From: Klenkia marina
Lineage (GTDB): Bacteria; Actinomycetota; Actinomycetes; Mycobacteriales; Geodermatophilaceae
Assembly (NCBI RefSeq): GCF_900101025.1
Contig: NZ_FMUH01000005.1
Span: 248,001 to 312,000, forward strand
Direction of reading: 5' to 3'
DNA length: 64,000 nucleotides
This document shows positions 42,114-51,156 of this stretch, piece after piece. Position numbers and translations under genes: made by a program. Under the pieces are notes generated by a model, which worked only from the letters and a program-made list of their open reading frames with translations, was not told where the DNA came from and did not search any database. Numbering within the stretch: the stretch's first letter is position 1; the number at the start of each line of letters is the position of its first letter.

Positions 42114-42752
42114 GTGCTCCGGGTGCAGAACTTCACGGTGTCCAGCGACGGCTACGGGTCCGGCGAGGGCCAGAGCCTCGAACGCCCCTTCGGGACGGCG
42201 GACCCGGGCGAGCTGATGGCGTGGGCGTTCTCCACCGCCTCGTTCGCCGGCCCGTCGACCGGGGAGGACACCCGGGGCGTCGACGACCTGTTCACCCGGT
42301 CCTACGCGCACGGCATCGGTGCCGAGATCATGGGCGCCAACAAGTTCTCCCCGCACCGCGGGCCGTGGACCGACCTGTCCTGGCAGGGGTGGTGGGGCGA
42401 CGAGCCGCCGTTCCGCACGCCGGTGTTCGTGTGGACCCACCACCTGCGGCCCTCGTTCACCCTCGGAGAGACGACGTTCCACTTCGTGTCCGGGACGCCG
42501 GCCGAGGTGCTGGCGCAGGCCACGGAGGCGGCCGGGGGGCTCGACGTCCGGCTGGGCGGGGGTGCCGCGTCGGTGCGGGCGTTCCTGGACGCCGGCCTGG
42601 TCGACACCCTGCACGTGGCGGTCGCCCCCGTGGTGATCGGGGGCGGCTCGCGGTTGTGGACCTCGCCCGACGAGCTCGACGACCGCTACCACCACGAGCA
42701 GGTGGCCAGTCCCGCCGGCCGTGCGGTGCACCACCTCTACTGGCGCCGCTGA
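42114..42752 (+). CDS. Dihydrofolate reductase/RibD C-terminal family protein
   Basis: This 212-residue NADPH-dependent reductase has the RibD-C/DHFR-like fold: NFTVSSDGYGSGEGQS at the start, GAEIMGANKFSPHRGPW as the cofactor segment, DVRLGGGAASVRAFLDAGLVDTLHVAVAPVVIGGGSRLW near the end. Such proteins are common in actinobacteria and are not true DHFRs. The GTG start at 42114 leaves only 15 bp to the divergent methyltransferase start, so the two promoters must overlap coding DNA. Confidence 0.88.
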   Translation: MLRVQNFTVSSDGYGSGEGQSLERPFGTADPGELMAWAFSTASFAGPSTGEDTRGVDDLFTRSYAHGIGAEIMGANKFSPHRGPWTDLSWQGWWGDEPPFRTPVFVWTHHLRPSFTLGETTFHFVSGTPAEVLAQATEAAGGLDVRLGGGAASVRAFLDAGLVDTLHVAVAPVVIGGGSRLWTSPDELDDRYHHEQVASPAGRAVHHLYWRR

Positions 42753-42938
42753 CCGTCAGGCCCTGTGGTCGACGACCACGTGCCACAGCGCCGAGCGGCC
42801 GGTCAGCAGAACCTCCCCGCCGGTCACGGTCAAGGGCGCAGGCCGCAGAGGGGGCCCTGATCGGGCTTCGGAGTGAGGTCGGGTGAGGGTCGCAGCGAGC
42901 AGCCAGGAATGTCGTACCCCTCCCCTAGCGTGCAGGTC
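42753..42938. other. Intergenic region before the 13E12-type gene
   Basis: This 186-bp gap holds a 15-base palindrome GTGGTCGACGACCAC (42765-42779), nested in CTGTGG...CCACAG. It is a possible terminator for the RibD-like gene or a protein site. A TAGCGT -10-like box (42926-42931) lies 7 bases before the ATG of the DUF222 gene, suggesting a leaderless transcript. Confidence 0.4.
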
Positions 42939-44693
42939 ATGGAGACGAGGGCGCGGCTGGGGGTGGCCCTGCAGGTCGCCGTCGTCACCCCGCCCCCGCC
43001 TTCGTCGGCCGAGGTGCTCGACCGCCCGCAGCGGCTGTGCGACGTCCTCGCCCCGCGCATGCTCGACGACGTCGCCTGCGCCGGTGAGCTGCAGCGAATC
43101 ACCGACCTGCGGGCCCGGCTCGACGCCTACGAGGTCGGCGTGGTGGCTCGGCTGGCCGACCTCCGCCCCGAGCTGTGGGAGCACGGTGACCTTCCCGGCG
43201 GCCCGGTCGACGGCTGGTCACCGGTGCGCGAATTCCCCGGGCTGAGCGAGTTCTTCGTCGACGAAGTGGCGGCCGTGCTCAACCTGTCGCGCACTCGGGC
43301 GCACACCGTCGCGAACACCGCGCTCGTCCTGGTGCATCAGCTGCCCTCGACCTGGCACGCCCTGGCTGACGGCCGCATCGACCTGCCCCGCGCCCGCGCA
43401 CTGGTTGCCGTGCTCGGCTGGCAGCAGCCCGAGGTCGACGCCGAGGTCATCTCCGCCGTGGAGGCCGAGGCGCTGGCCTGGGCGATCTCCGGGGAGGGCC
43501 CGTACCGGCTGCAGAACCGCACGGCCGCGCTCCTGCTGGAGCACGACGCAGCCGCCGCCGACCGTGCGCGGAAGCAGGCCCAGCGCGATGCCGACGTGCA
43601 GGTCCGTGGCCGGCGAGACGGGCTGGCCGACCTCGTCGTGACCCTCGACCCGGCGGTGGCGACCGCCTGCCGCGACGCCACCGACCGCTACGCACGGATG
43701 TGGAAGTCCGACGGCGACGACCGGCCGATCGGTCAGCTGCGCACCCTCGTCGCCGCCGACCTCCTGCTGCGCGCCTGGGACACGACCCGCCCGCCGGTGA
43801 CCGCGCACGTCACCATCCACGCGCCGTTGCCGTCCCTCACGCCACCGCGGCCGACTGCCGACATCCCGGCCCCGCCGGCCCGGACAGCGTCGGGGCCGCG
43901 GCCCGACGACGGGCAGTCCAGAGCGGGCGTCCCACAACGTCACGGCACGGTCGGCGGGCACCCCGTCACGGCGGCGCACCTACGCCAACTGCTGCGGCAG
44001 TGGTCCGACACCGATCTGGACGACCTGCACGCCCCCGACGGCGGCTCCCTGGACGTGGCGCTCACCGACCCCGGCACGGGTCGACTCCGCGCCGTCGTCA
44101 CCGAGGTCGAGCTCCGCCGAGCAGCAGCACGCGGCTGCCCGCAGCACCCCACCACACGCGCCCGCGCGACCGGCTCGACGTGTGGGTGCCCCGTGCTCGA
44201 CGCGCCCTCGGCCACCGACGCCTACCGGCCGACCGCTGCCCAGCGCCGGTTCATCGCCGCCCGCGACCGCGGGTGCCGGCACCCGGGCTGCTCCCGACCC
44301 GCGATCTGGACCGACGCCGACCACGTCGTCGCCCACGACCGCGGCGGCGGGACCGACTGCGGCAACCTGTGCACCCTCTGCCGCCGGCACCACCGGCTCA
44401 AGACCCTCGCCCCCGGTTGGCGCTTCGCGATGTCACCGGACGGGGTGCTGTCGGTGACCACGCCGTCCGGCGTCACCCGCACCACCCGACCGCCCGGCAT
44501 GGGCCACGACATCGACCACCTCGTCCTGGCCCCCGCCGGGCTGCTCACCCGCGATGACCCCGCTCCGGTGCACGGCTCCCTGCCGACCGCGGACGGTGAT
44601 CCGGCAGCGGTCGCCCACCCATGGGCGCCGGACCACCACGGAACCGGTGACGACGAGGCCGATCAGGAGGACGACGACCCTCCCCCGTTCTGA
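42939..44693 (+). CDS. DUF222/HNH endonuclease domain protein (13E12 repeat family)
   Basis: This 584-residue protein has an N-terminal DUF222 domain (about 40-300, with ELQRITDLRARLDAYEVGVVARL and LPRARALVAVLG) and a C-terminal HNH nuclease motif. The HNH core is RHPGCSRPAIWTDADHVVAHD, ending NLCTLCRRHHRLK. Members are present in many copies in actinobacterial genomes (REP13E12 in mycobacteria) and are suspected of mobility or phage-integration roles, without proof. Codon usage looks like the neighbours, and no terminal repeats were seen. Confidence 0.9.
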   Translation: METRARLGVALQVAVVTPPPPSSAEVLDRPQRLCDVLAPRMLDDVACAGELQRITDLRARLDAYEVGVVARLADLRPELWEHGDLPGGPVDGWSPVREFPGLSEFFVDEVAAVLNLSRTRAHTVANTALVLVHQLPSTWHALADGRIDLPRARALVAVLGWQQPEVDAEVISAVEAEALAWAISGEGPYRLQNRTAALLLEHDAAAADRARKQAQRDADVQVRGRRDGLADLVVTLDPAVATACRDATDRYARMWKSDGDDRPIGQLRTLVAADLLLRAWDTTRPPVTAHVTIHAPLPSLTPPRPTADIPAPPARTASGPRPDDGQSRAGVPQRHGTVGGHPVTAAHLRQLLRQWSDTDLDDLHAPDGGSLDVALTDPGTGRLRAVVTEVELRRAAARGCPQHPTTRARATGSTCGCPVLDAPSATDAYRPTAAQRRFIAARDRGCRHPGCSRPAIWTDADHVVAHDRGGGTDCGNLCTLCRRHHRLKTLAPGWRFAMSPDGVLSVTTPSGVTRTTRPPGMGHDIDHLVLAPAGLLTRDDPAPVHGSLPTADGDPAAVAHPWAPDHHGTGDDEADQEDDDPPPF

Positions 44694-45025
44694 CGGGCCG
44701 CCGTGGATCGGCCCGCGGACGGGGCGAGGCGCACGAGGTGCTCGACCGACACCTGCCGGACACCGCAGCCGGCAGCGAGCCGTCGCGACGGGAGGTCGTG
44801 CTCGACCGTGCGGTGCCGCGCGCACTCCGACCGCCCGTCGCAGCACCTCGCGCTCCAGCTCCGACGCGCTACACGGCCGCGAGCAGCTGGGCTGACCAGC
44901 ACGCTGAACTCCGGGCACGGCGAGGTGGTCGTCGTCGACCGGATGCAGGTCCCAGGGCATCGCCACCGCACCTTCCTACCGACAAAACGGTGGCCGGGGT
45001 GCGGGTCCGGCGCCACAGTGCTCGC
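44694..45025. other. 332-bp region without a convincing gene
   Basis: This gap follows the 13E12-type gene. Short open frames exist on both strands. One on the minus strand starts PWDLHPVDDDHLAVPG but dissolves into low-quality Arg/Pro-rich sequence. No frame shows a recognisable domain across its length, so this may be a decayed gene or plain spacer. The stretch CCTACCGACAAAACGG (about 44975-44990) is unusually AT-rich and may hold the promoter of the VOC gene. Confidence 0.4.
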
Positions 45026-45451
45026 ATGACTGCACCCGCCCGGTTCAAGGACCTCTGCCTCGACGCCCGCGACCACCAGGCCCTGGCCGACTGGTGGTGC
45101 GCCGCGATGGGCTACGCCCGCCGCGACGAGCTCGAACCGGCCGACGACGGCTGGGTCCGCCCGCGCAGCTGGCCGGTGCCGATCGTCGACCCCGCCGGGC
45201 ACGGTCCGCTGATCTGGGTCGTCCCGGTCACCGAGCCCAAGGTGGGGAAGAACCGCATGCACCACGACGTCGTCGGCGACACCGCCCGCCTGGTCGAGCT
45301 GGGGGCCACCGTCGTCCGGGCCAAGGACGTCCCGGCGGACGGCGAGGAGCTGGACCCCGACACCGGTGTGATCGAGTGGGACGTCCTCGCCGACCCCGAG
45401 GGCAACGAGTTCTGCTGCTTCGCCCCCGCGGAGGCCGTGCCCGACGCCTGA
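45026..45451 (+). CDS. VOC superfamily protein (glyoxalase-like)
   Basis: This 141-residue protein is of the glyoxalase-like VOC type common in actinobacteria. Indicative segments are ARFKDLCLDARDHQALADWWCAAMGYARR at the start, KVGKNRMHHDVVGDTARLVELGATVVR in the second half and VLADPEGNEFCCFAP at the end. These give the usual His and Glu positions of the fold. Its function is unknown. Start at ATG 45026. The MFS gene follows after 19 bp. Confidence 0.88.
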   Translation: MTAPARFKDLCLDARDHQALADWWCAAMGYARRDELEPADDGWVRPRSWPVPIVDPAGHGPLIWVVPVTEPKVGKNRMHHDVVGDTARLVELGATVVRAKDVPADGEELDPDTGVIEWDVLADPEGNEFCCFAPAEAVPDA

Positions 45452-45470
45452 GCGTGCGAGCATCGCCGAC

Positions 45471-46649
45471 GTGGTCGACGGGGGCAGGGAGCGGTTGCCC
45501 CGCGAGGTCCGCGTGCTGGCCGTGGTCGCCTTCGTGGTGGCCCTCGGGTTCGGCATCGTCGCCCCGGCCATCCCGGTCTACGTGCGGGCGTTCGGCGTGG
45601 GCACGACCGCCGTGGGCCTGGCGGTCAGCTCGTTCGCCTTCTTCCGGTTCGTCTCCGCCTTCGGCGGGGGCGCGCTGGTGGAGCGGTTCGGCGAGCGCCT
45701 GGTGCTCACCGCGGGGCTCACCGTCGTCGCGGTCACCACCGGCGCGGCCGGCTTGGTGGGCAATTTCCCGCTGTTCCTGGCCCTGCGGTCGGCCGGCGGG
45801 GTCGGCAGCGCGATGTTCACCGTCGCCGCGCTCTCGCTGCTGCTGCGGGTCGCCCCTCCCGAGCACCGCGGTCGGTCGGCGGCGACGTTCCAGGGCGGGT
45901 TCATCCTCGGCGGGATCGCCGGCCCGGCCGCCGGCGGACTGCTCGCCGCGCTGTCCCCGCGGTTGCCGTTCCTGCTCTACGCGGGCTTCCTGCTGCTGGC
46001 CGGCGCGGTCGCCCTGGCCCTGCTGCGCCAGCCGCAGCGCGCCGGCGCCGACGCACCCGACACGCCGCCGGCCGCACCACCGCTCCCGCTCGCCGCGGCC
46101 GTGCGCAGCCGGGCCTACGTCGCGGCCCTGGTGGTCAACTTCGGCGTCGGCTGGATGCTGTTCGGCGTCCGCAACTCGCTCGTGCCGCTCTACGTCACCG
46201 AGGACCTCGGCCGCACCGTCGCCTGGGCCGGTGCCGGGCTGCTGGTGGGTTCGGTGGCCCAGGCCGTCGGCCTGCTGCGGTCGGGCCGCATGGTGGACGG
46301 CTGGGGACGGCGCCCCTCGCTCGTCCTGGGCTCGGCACTGGCCACCGGATCGGTCGCTCTGCTGGCCGGCCCGCCCTCGACCGCGGTGTTCCTGGTGTCG
46401 ATGGCGGTCTTCGGGCTCGGCGCCTCGCTGCTGGCCAGCGCACCGGCCGCGCTGGTGGCCGACGTCAGCCCGGCCCGCGGCGGTCGGGTGGTCGCGGTCT
46501 TCCAGATGGCCTCGGACCTCGGCGGCATCCTCGGCCCGCTCGCCGCGGGCGCGCTGACCGACGCCGTGGACTACCAGCTCGCCTTCGGGGTCACCGCCGC
46601 CGTGCTCGCCGCCGGTCTGGTCGCCGCCCTGGCCCTCCCCCGCCGCTGA
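45471..46649 (+). CDS. MFS transporter (12 TM)
   Basis: This 392-residue member of the major facilitator family has 12 predicted helices. The loop 2-3 signature is degenerate (GGGALVERFGERLVLT) and the symmetric second-half copy is SGRMVDGWGRRPSLVLG. It is probably an exporter of small lipophilic compounds. It starts at GTG 45471, 19 bp after the VOC gene, so the pair may act together in resistance to a toxic compound (inference). Confidence 0.87.
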   Translation: MVDGGRERLPREVRVLAVVAFVVALGFGIVAPAIPVYVRAFGVGTTAVGLAVSSFAFFRFVSAFGGGALVERFGERLVLTAGLTVVAVTTGAAGLVGNFPLFLALRSAGGVGSAMFTVAALSLLLRVAPPEHRGRSAATFQGGFILGGIAGPAAGGLLAALSPRLPFLLYAGFLLLAGAVALALLRQPQRAGADAPDTPPAAPPLPLAAAVRSRAYVAALVVNFGVGWMLFGVRNSLVPLYVTEDLGRTVAWAGAGLLVGSVAQAVGLLRSGRMVDGWGRRPSLVLGSALATGSVALLAGPPSTAVFLVSMAVFGLGASLLASAPAALVADVSPARGGRVVAVFQMASDLGGILGPLAAGALTDAVDYQLAFGVTAAVLAAGLVAALALPRR

Positions 46650-46758
46650 CGGCCTCCCCGTCGTCGACCTCGCAGAACGGCAACGCCGCCACGCCGCGGC
46701 ACAGCGCGCCGTCGTTGCGGATCTGCATGATCAACTCTGCGCGGCGGTGGGCCAGCCC

Positions 46759-48180
46759 TCAGCGGCCGGGGATGCGCAGGTCGTACTGGTGGATCTTGCG
46801 GTAGAGGGTGGCGCGGGAGATGCCCAGGTCGGCGGCGGCCTGGACGGCGGTCGCGCCGGGGGCGGTGAGGCAGCGCAGGATCTCGTCGCGCTCGAGCTGC
46901 TCGAGCCGGGTCAGCGGGCGGCTGCCGGCCGACAGCACCTCGGGCCGCAGGTGCGCGAGGTCGACGACGTCGGTGCGGCCGGCCGCCTCGCGCACCACCG
47001 ACCGCAGCTCGCGCACGTTCTCCGGCCAGCTGTACCCGGCCAGCGCGCGCAGCGCCCGCGGGGTGAACTGCACGTCGCGGCGCCGGTGCTCGCGGGCGAA
47101 CGAGCGCGCCAGCAGCTCGACGTCCTCGGGCCGGTGCCGCAGCGGCGGGACCTCGACCACGGCCTCGGCCAGCGCACCCAGCCGCTCGGGCAGCGCCTCG
47201 AACGACGCCGCGGTGAGCACCAGCGGCGGCACACCACCGCGCGGCACCGCGGCGACGAGCTGGTCGGCCGCCCAGGCCGGCAGGGCGTCGGCACCGGCCA
47301 CCACCACGCAGGTGTCGGGCGCTCTGAGCTCGGGGACCCAGAGCGCCAGCCACGCCTCCACCTCGTCGCTGGCCGGTGGGCGGGCGACCAGCACGCGCTC
47401 GCGCCGGGCCACGGCCTGCCGGGCCAGCGCCGCGACCGCCGTCTTGCCCGTGCCCGGTTCGCCCACGACGGTCAGCAACCGCCCCGCCCGGACAGCGGAG
47501 CGCGCCTCCTCGACCGCGTGCGACCACACCCGCGACACCAGCGCCTCGGTGCCGGCCAGCCGGTCGGTGACCACGTGGAAGACCTCGCCCCGCGGCAGCG
47601 CCCGGGCCACCTGGCCGCCGCCGCGGGCGTGCATCAGCGCGGCGGTGTTGCCGGCCGCCGACTGGGCCAGCGCGAGCAGCAGGTCGGAGGACTCCTCGGT
47701 CCAGGTGGTCATGTTGATCGTGCCGGTGAGGTCGCCCGACCGGGGGTCGAGCACGGGGACGGCGGCGCAGGTGTAGCGCCGCAGCGGGGCGACGAAGTGC
47801 TCGCCCGAGCGCACGAGCGACGGCGAGCGGTCGGCCAGGGCCAGGGCCAGCCCGTTCGTGCCCGCCGTCCGTTCGCCGAAGTAGAACCCCGGCGCCAGGT
47901 GCACCCGGTCCAGCGACCGGTTCATGTCGGCGTCGACCGACCAGCGGGCGAGCACCAGGCCCTCGTGGTCGGTCATCATCAACCCGACCGGCTCGGTGCC
48001 CAGCGTGTCGTGCAGTGCACCGAGCACCTCGGCCGCGCAGCGGTAGAACAGCGATCCCGTGTCCACCGACCCGGTGAAGACCGGCTCCACGGCCTCCGGC
48101 GACACGCCGTACTGCTCGCTGCGCACCCACGACGCACGCACCCGTGGTCGGACGGCGTCCAGCTCGTGGTCCACGCGCAC
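46759..48180 (-). CDS. mimR: MimR/AcoR-type GAF-AAA-Fis activator lacking the sigma-54 contact loop
   Basis: This 473-residue activator starts with SWVRSEQYGVSPEAVEP and a GAF domain (ERTAGTNGLALAL, RRYTCAAVPVLDPRSGDLTG). A shortened AAA+ module with Walker A GEPGTGKT (about 243-250) follows, and it ends in a Fis helix-turn-helix (TAVQAAADLGISRATLYRKIHQYDL). No GAFTGA loop is present, so it does not work through sigma-54, as noted for MimR of mycobacterial propane monooxygenase operons. It diverges from the amidohydrolase-DUF59-ADH operon, its likely target. A GTCTCA-AAG-TGAGAC operator candidate lies between them. The start is GTG 48180. Confidence 0.82.
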   Translation of the reverse strand: MRVDHELDAVRPRVRASWVRSEQYGVSPEAVEPVFTGSVDTGSLFYRCAAEVLGALHDTLGTEPVGLMMTDHEGLVLARWSVDADMNRSLDRVHLAPGFYFGERTAGTNGLALALADRSPSLVRSGEHFVAPLRRYTCAAVPVLDPRSGDLTGTINMTTWTEESSDLLLALAQSAAGNTAALMHARGGGQVARALPRGEVFHVVTDRLAGTEALVSRVWSHAVEEARSAVRAGRLLTVVGEPGTGKTAVAALARQAVARRERVLVARPPASDEVEAWLALWVPELRAPDTCVVVAGADALPAWAADQLVAAVPRGGVPPLVLTAASFEALPERLGALAEAVVEVPPLRHRPEDVELLARSFAREHRRRDVQFTPRALRALAGYSWPENVRELRSVVREAAGRTDVVDLAHLRPEVLSAGSRPLTRLEQLERDEILRCLTAPGATAVQAAADLGISRATLYRKIHQYDLRIPGR

Positions 48181-48332
48181 CCCCGGTGAGTCGCCCCCAA
48201 CCTACCCCCGGCGTGACCCCCGTCTCAAAGTGAGACAGCCGGGCCCATCGCGACGTGCGCATGCCGCCCTAGCGTCGGCCGGGAGTGATGCAGCTCCCAC
48301 CGGCGGGGGCCGCGCACGCCCGAGGAGGACCC
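48181..48332 (+). promoter_or_regulatory. Control region of the propane-oxidation-accessory operon
   Basis: The perfect palindrome GTCTCA-N3-TGAGAC (48222-48236) lies 34 bases upstream of a TAGCGT -10-like box (48270-48275). That gives a predicted transcript start near 48282 and a 50-base leader. A CGAGGAGGA ribosome site (48321-48329) precedes GTG 48333. Similar TCTCA/TGAGA dyads are typical targets of AcoR-like activators. Confidence 0.55.
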
Positions 48333-49382
48333 GTGTACAGCAAGGACGGCAACGACTACTTCGTCGTGGACGCGCACATCGCACTGTGGGACGCCCGCCC
48401 CGAGAACCAGCTGAACATCCACGGCAAGCAGTTCATCGACTGCTTCTACGACTACCACCGCAACCTGTCGCCGGAGTCCGAGGTCTGGGACTACGAGCAG
48501 TACCTGTACCAGGGCGGCGAGAAGCTGATGGCCGACGTCTTCGCCGACGGCATCGTCGACCACGCGGTCTTCCAGCCGGCCCGCCTCGGCGAGTTCTACG
48601 AGAACGGGTTCGGCCAGACCGAGGAGGCCTTCGCCCTCGCCCAGGCCCACCCGGACAAGCTGACCTACAACCACTACTGGGACCCGCGGGACGGCGAGAA
48701 CGGCCTGGACAAGCTGCGGGAGAACGCCGAGCGGTTCCAGCTCAAGGGCGTGAAGCTCTACACCGCCGACTGGCACGGCGACAGCCGCGGCTGGAAGCTC
48801 AACGACCCGATGGCCTACCGCTACTTCGAGGTCTGCCGCGAGCTCGGCATCAGGAACATCCACATCCACAAGGGCCCGACCATCCGCCCGCTGGACCGCG
48901 ACGCCTTCGACGTCGCCGACGTAGACCACGTGGCCACCGACTTCACCGACCTGAACTTCATCGTCGAGCACGTCGGCCTGCCGCGCCTGGAGGACTTCTG
49001 CTGGATCGCCACCCAGGAGCCCAACGTCTACGGCGGCCTGGCCGTGGCCATCCCCTTCATCCACTCCCGGCCGCGCTACTTCGCCCAGATCATGGGTGAG
49101 CTCCTCTACTGGATCGGCGAGGACCGCATCCTGTTCTCCAGCGACTACGCGCTGTGGACGCCGAAGTGGCTGGTCGAGAAGTTCGTGGACTTCCAGATCC
49201 CCGAGGACATGACCGAGTACGCACCCATCACCACCGACCAGAAGCGCAAGGTCCTGGGCCTCAACGCCGCGAAGCTCTACGACATCCCGGTGCCCGCGAA
49301 CCTCCAGGTCGCCGAGGCCGACGCGACCGAGACCGGCCCGCGCGACCCCGACGCCGCCGACAAGAACCTGGCGATGGCATGA
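48333..49382 (+). CDS. Amidohydrolase family protein of propane monooxygenase (prm/mim) operons
   Basis: This 349-residue protein belongs to the amidohydrolase-2 clan. It opens VYSKDGNDYFVVDAHIALWDARPENQ and contains FIDCFYDYHRNLSPES, HKGPTIRPLDRDAFDVADVD and FSSDYALWTPKWLVEKFVDFQ, nearly the sequence I recall for the protein that follows mimABCD in mycobacteria. The usual HxH is DAHIA here, so metal binding is atypical. In those operons it is thought to help assemble or mature the diiron monooxygenase. It starts at GTG 48333. The DUF59 gene overlaps its stop as ATGA. No monooxygenase genes are in this window. Confidence 0.88.
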   Translation: MYSKDGNDYFVVDAHIALWDARPENQLNIHGKQFIDCFYDYHRNLSPESEVWDYEQYLYQGGEKLMADVFADGIVDHAVFQPARLGEFYENGFGQTEEAFALAQAHPDKLTYNHYWDPRDGENGLDKLRENAERFQLKGVKLYTADWHGDSRGWKLNDPMAYRYFEVCRELGIRNIHIHKGPTIRPLDRDAFDVADVDHVATDFTDLNFIVEHVGLPRLEDFCWIATQEPNVYGGLAVAIPFIHSRPRYFAQIMGELLYWIGEDRILFSSDYALWTPKWLVEKFVDFQIPEDMTEYAPITTDQKRKVLGLNAAKLYDIPVPANLQVAEADATETGPRDPDAADKNLAMA

Positions 49383-50134
49383 CGGCCGTCCTGCCGCGCA
49401 TCGACGAGACCGCCGTCCGGGACGCCCTGGGCTCCGTGATCGACCCCGAGCTGGACGAGGCCATCACCGACCTCGGCTTCGTCCGCTCGGTGCAGGTCAG
49501 CGGGGCCGACGTCGAGGTGCACCTGCGGCTGCCCACCTCGTTCTGCGCGCCCAACTTCGCCTGGCTCATGGTCAGCGACGCCCGGGACGCCGTCCGCGCC
49601 GTCCCGGGCACCGGCCGGGTCGTCATCGAGCTCGACGACCACCACGACTCCGACCTCATCAACCGCGGCCTGGCCGCCGACGCCGACTACCGCGGCACGT
49701 TCGGCCACGAGGCCGAGGACTCCCTCGACGAGCTGCGGGCCACGTTCCACCGCAAGGCGCACACGGCCGCGATGGAGCGTGCGCTCACCTCATGGGTGCG
49801 GGCCGACCCGAGCCGCACGGAGGACGGCGTCGCCGCCGTCCGGCTGTGCGACCTGCCCGCCGGTCGCGAGACCGAGTCGCTGCTGTCCCGCCGGGCCGCG
49901 CTCGGGCTCCCGCTCGGACCGACCTCGCCGGTGCTGCTCGGACCCGACGGCACCCCGCCCGCCCCCGAGCAGGTCGCCCTGACCTTCCGCAAGGCCCGGT
50001 CGGTGCGCGTCTCCGTCGACGGCAACGCGCACTTCTGCCGCGGCCTGCTCACCACCCGCTACCCCGGCTCGGAGACCGACCAGGTCTTCCGCCCGTCCAT
50101 CGACTCCGCACTCCCCCTGGAGGTCCTGAAGTGA
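49379..50134 (+). CDS. DUF59 (MIP18-like) iron-sulfur/metal assembly protein
   Basis: In this 251-residue protein, the N-terminal 85 residues are a DUF59 domain (DALGSVIDPELDEAITDLGFVRSVQV), found in Fe-S and metal-centre assembly factors. It is followed by a C-terminal extension of about 150 residues with no recognised motif. It sits between the amidohydrolase and alcohol dehydrogenase genes with ATGA and GTGA overlaps, exactly as in prm/mim operons, and is expected to help mature the diiron hydroxylase. Confidence 0.85.
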   Translation: MTAVLPRIDETAVRDALGSVIDPELDEAITDLGFVRSVQVSGADVEVHLRLPTSFCAPNFAWLMVSDARDAVRAVPGTGRVVIELDDHHDSDLINRGLAADADYRGTFGHEAEDSLDELRATFHRKAHTAAMERALTSWVRADPSRTEDGVAAVRLCDLPAGRETESLLSRRAALGLPLGPTSPVLLGPDGTPPAPEQVALTFRKARSVRVSVDGNAHFCRGLLTTRYPGSETDQVFRPSIDSALPLEVLK

Positions 50135-51156
50135 AGGCCGTCCGCGTCACCGGCTACCACCAGAAGCTCGAGCTCACCGACCTCGACAAGCCGGAGGTGA
50201 CCGGCCCGCACGACGTCGTCGTCAAGATCGGCGGCGCCGGCGTCTGCCGCACCGACCTGCACATCCTCGAGGGCCAGTGGGCCGAGAAGAGCCAGGTGCA
50301 GCTGCCGTACACGATCGGCCACGAGAACGCCGGCTGGGTCGACGCGGTCGGCTCGGCGGTCACCAACGTCGCCGTGGGCGACAAGGTGATCCTGCACCCG
50401 CTCATCACCTGCGGGCTGTGCCGCGCCTGCCGCTTCGGCGACGACGTGCACTGCGAGGTCTCGGCGTTCCCCGGCATCGACACCGACGGGGGCTACGCCG
50501 AGTACCTCAAGACCTCGGCCCGCAGCTGCGTGAAGATCGACGACTCCCTCGAGCCGGCGGACGTCGCGGCGCTGGCCGACGCGGGCCTCACCGCCTACCA
50601 TGCGGTGGCCAAGGCGGCCCGCCGCCTGCACCCGGGGGACCGGCTGGTGATGATCGGCTCCGGCGGGCTGGGCCACATCGGCATACAGGTGGCCAAGGCC
50701 CTCACCCCGGCCGAGCTCATCGTGATCGACCGCAACCCCGACGCGCTCAAGCTCGCCGAGTCGATCGGTGCCGACCGCGGCGTGCTGGCCGACGGCAGCC
50801 AGGTCGAGCAGGTGCTGGAGCTCACCGGCGGCCACGGCGCCGAGGTGGTCGTGGACTTCGTCGGCGAGAACGGCTCCACCAAGGAGGGCCTGGCGATGAC
50901 CCGCCGGGCCGGCGACTACTCGGTGGTCGGCTACGGCGAGAACGTCGACGTCCCGACCATCGACCTGGTCTCCACCGAGGTCAACGTGATCGGCAACCTG
51001 GTCGGCTCCTACAACGACCTGGTCGAGCTCATGGCGCTCGCCGCCGCGGGTCGGGTCACCCTGCACACCCAGAAGTACGCGCTGGAGGACTTCCAGAGCG
51101 CCGTCGAGGACCTGGACAACGGCCGCGTCCGCGGCCGCGCCATCCTCATCCCGTAG
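50131..51156 (+). CDS. NAD(P)-dependent alcohol dehydrogenase (propane operon type)
   Basis: This 341-residue zinc MDR dehydrogenase has catalytic ligands Cys in GVCRTDLHI and His in GHENAGWV. The structural zinc lobe is CGLCRACRFGDDVHC, and the nucleotide motif is GSGGLGHIG. In prm/mim operons the equivalent enzyme oxidises the propanol made by the monooxygenase. The GTG start overlaps the DUF59 stop. The gene ends the operon, and its 3' end overlaps the convergent GGDEF gene by 11 bp. Confidence 0.92.
   Translation: MKAVRVTGYHQKLELTDLDKPEVTGPHDVVVKIGGAGVCRTDLHILEGQWAEKSQVQLPYTIGHENAGWVDAVGSAVTNVAVGDKVILHPLITCGLCRACRFGDDVHCEVSAFPGIDTDGGYAEYLKTSARSCVKIDDSLEPADVAALADAGLTAYHAVAKAARRLHPGDRLVMIGSGGLGHIGIQVAKALTPAELIVIDRNPDALKLAESIGADRGVLADGSQVEQVLELTGGHGAEVVVDFVGENGSTKEGLAMTRRAGDYSVVGYGENVDVPTIDLVSTEVNVIGNLVGSYNDLVELMALAAAGRVTLHTQKYALEDFQSAVEDLDNGRVRGRAILIP

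Noticed and set aside
42756-42830. Short minus-strand peptide ending TGRSALWHVVVDHRA
   Set aside because: About 25 residues with no ribosome site or family; it overlaps a palindrome that explains the sequence better.
42939-44693. 13E12-type HNH gene as a mobile element
   Set aside because: No inverted or direct terminal repeats or target duplication were seen, and base composition matches the surroundings.
44694-45025. Possible small gene on the minus strand opening PWDLHPVDDDHLAVPG
   Set aside because: The sequence loses protein-like character after about 20 residues, and pieces in other frames could not be joined convincingly. It may be a decayed gene but is not supported as a CDS.
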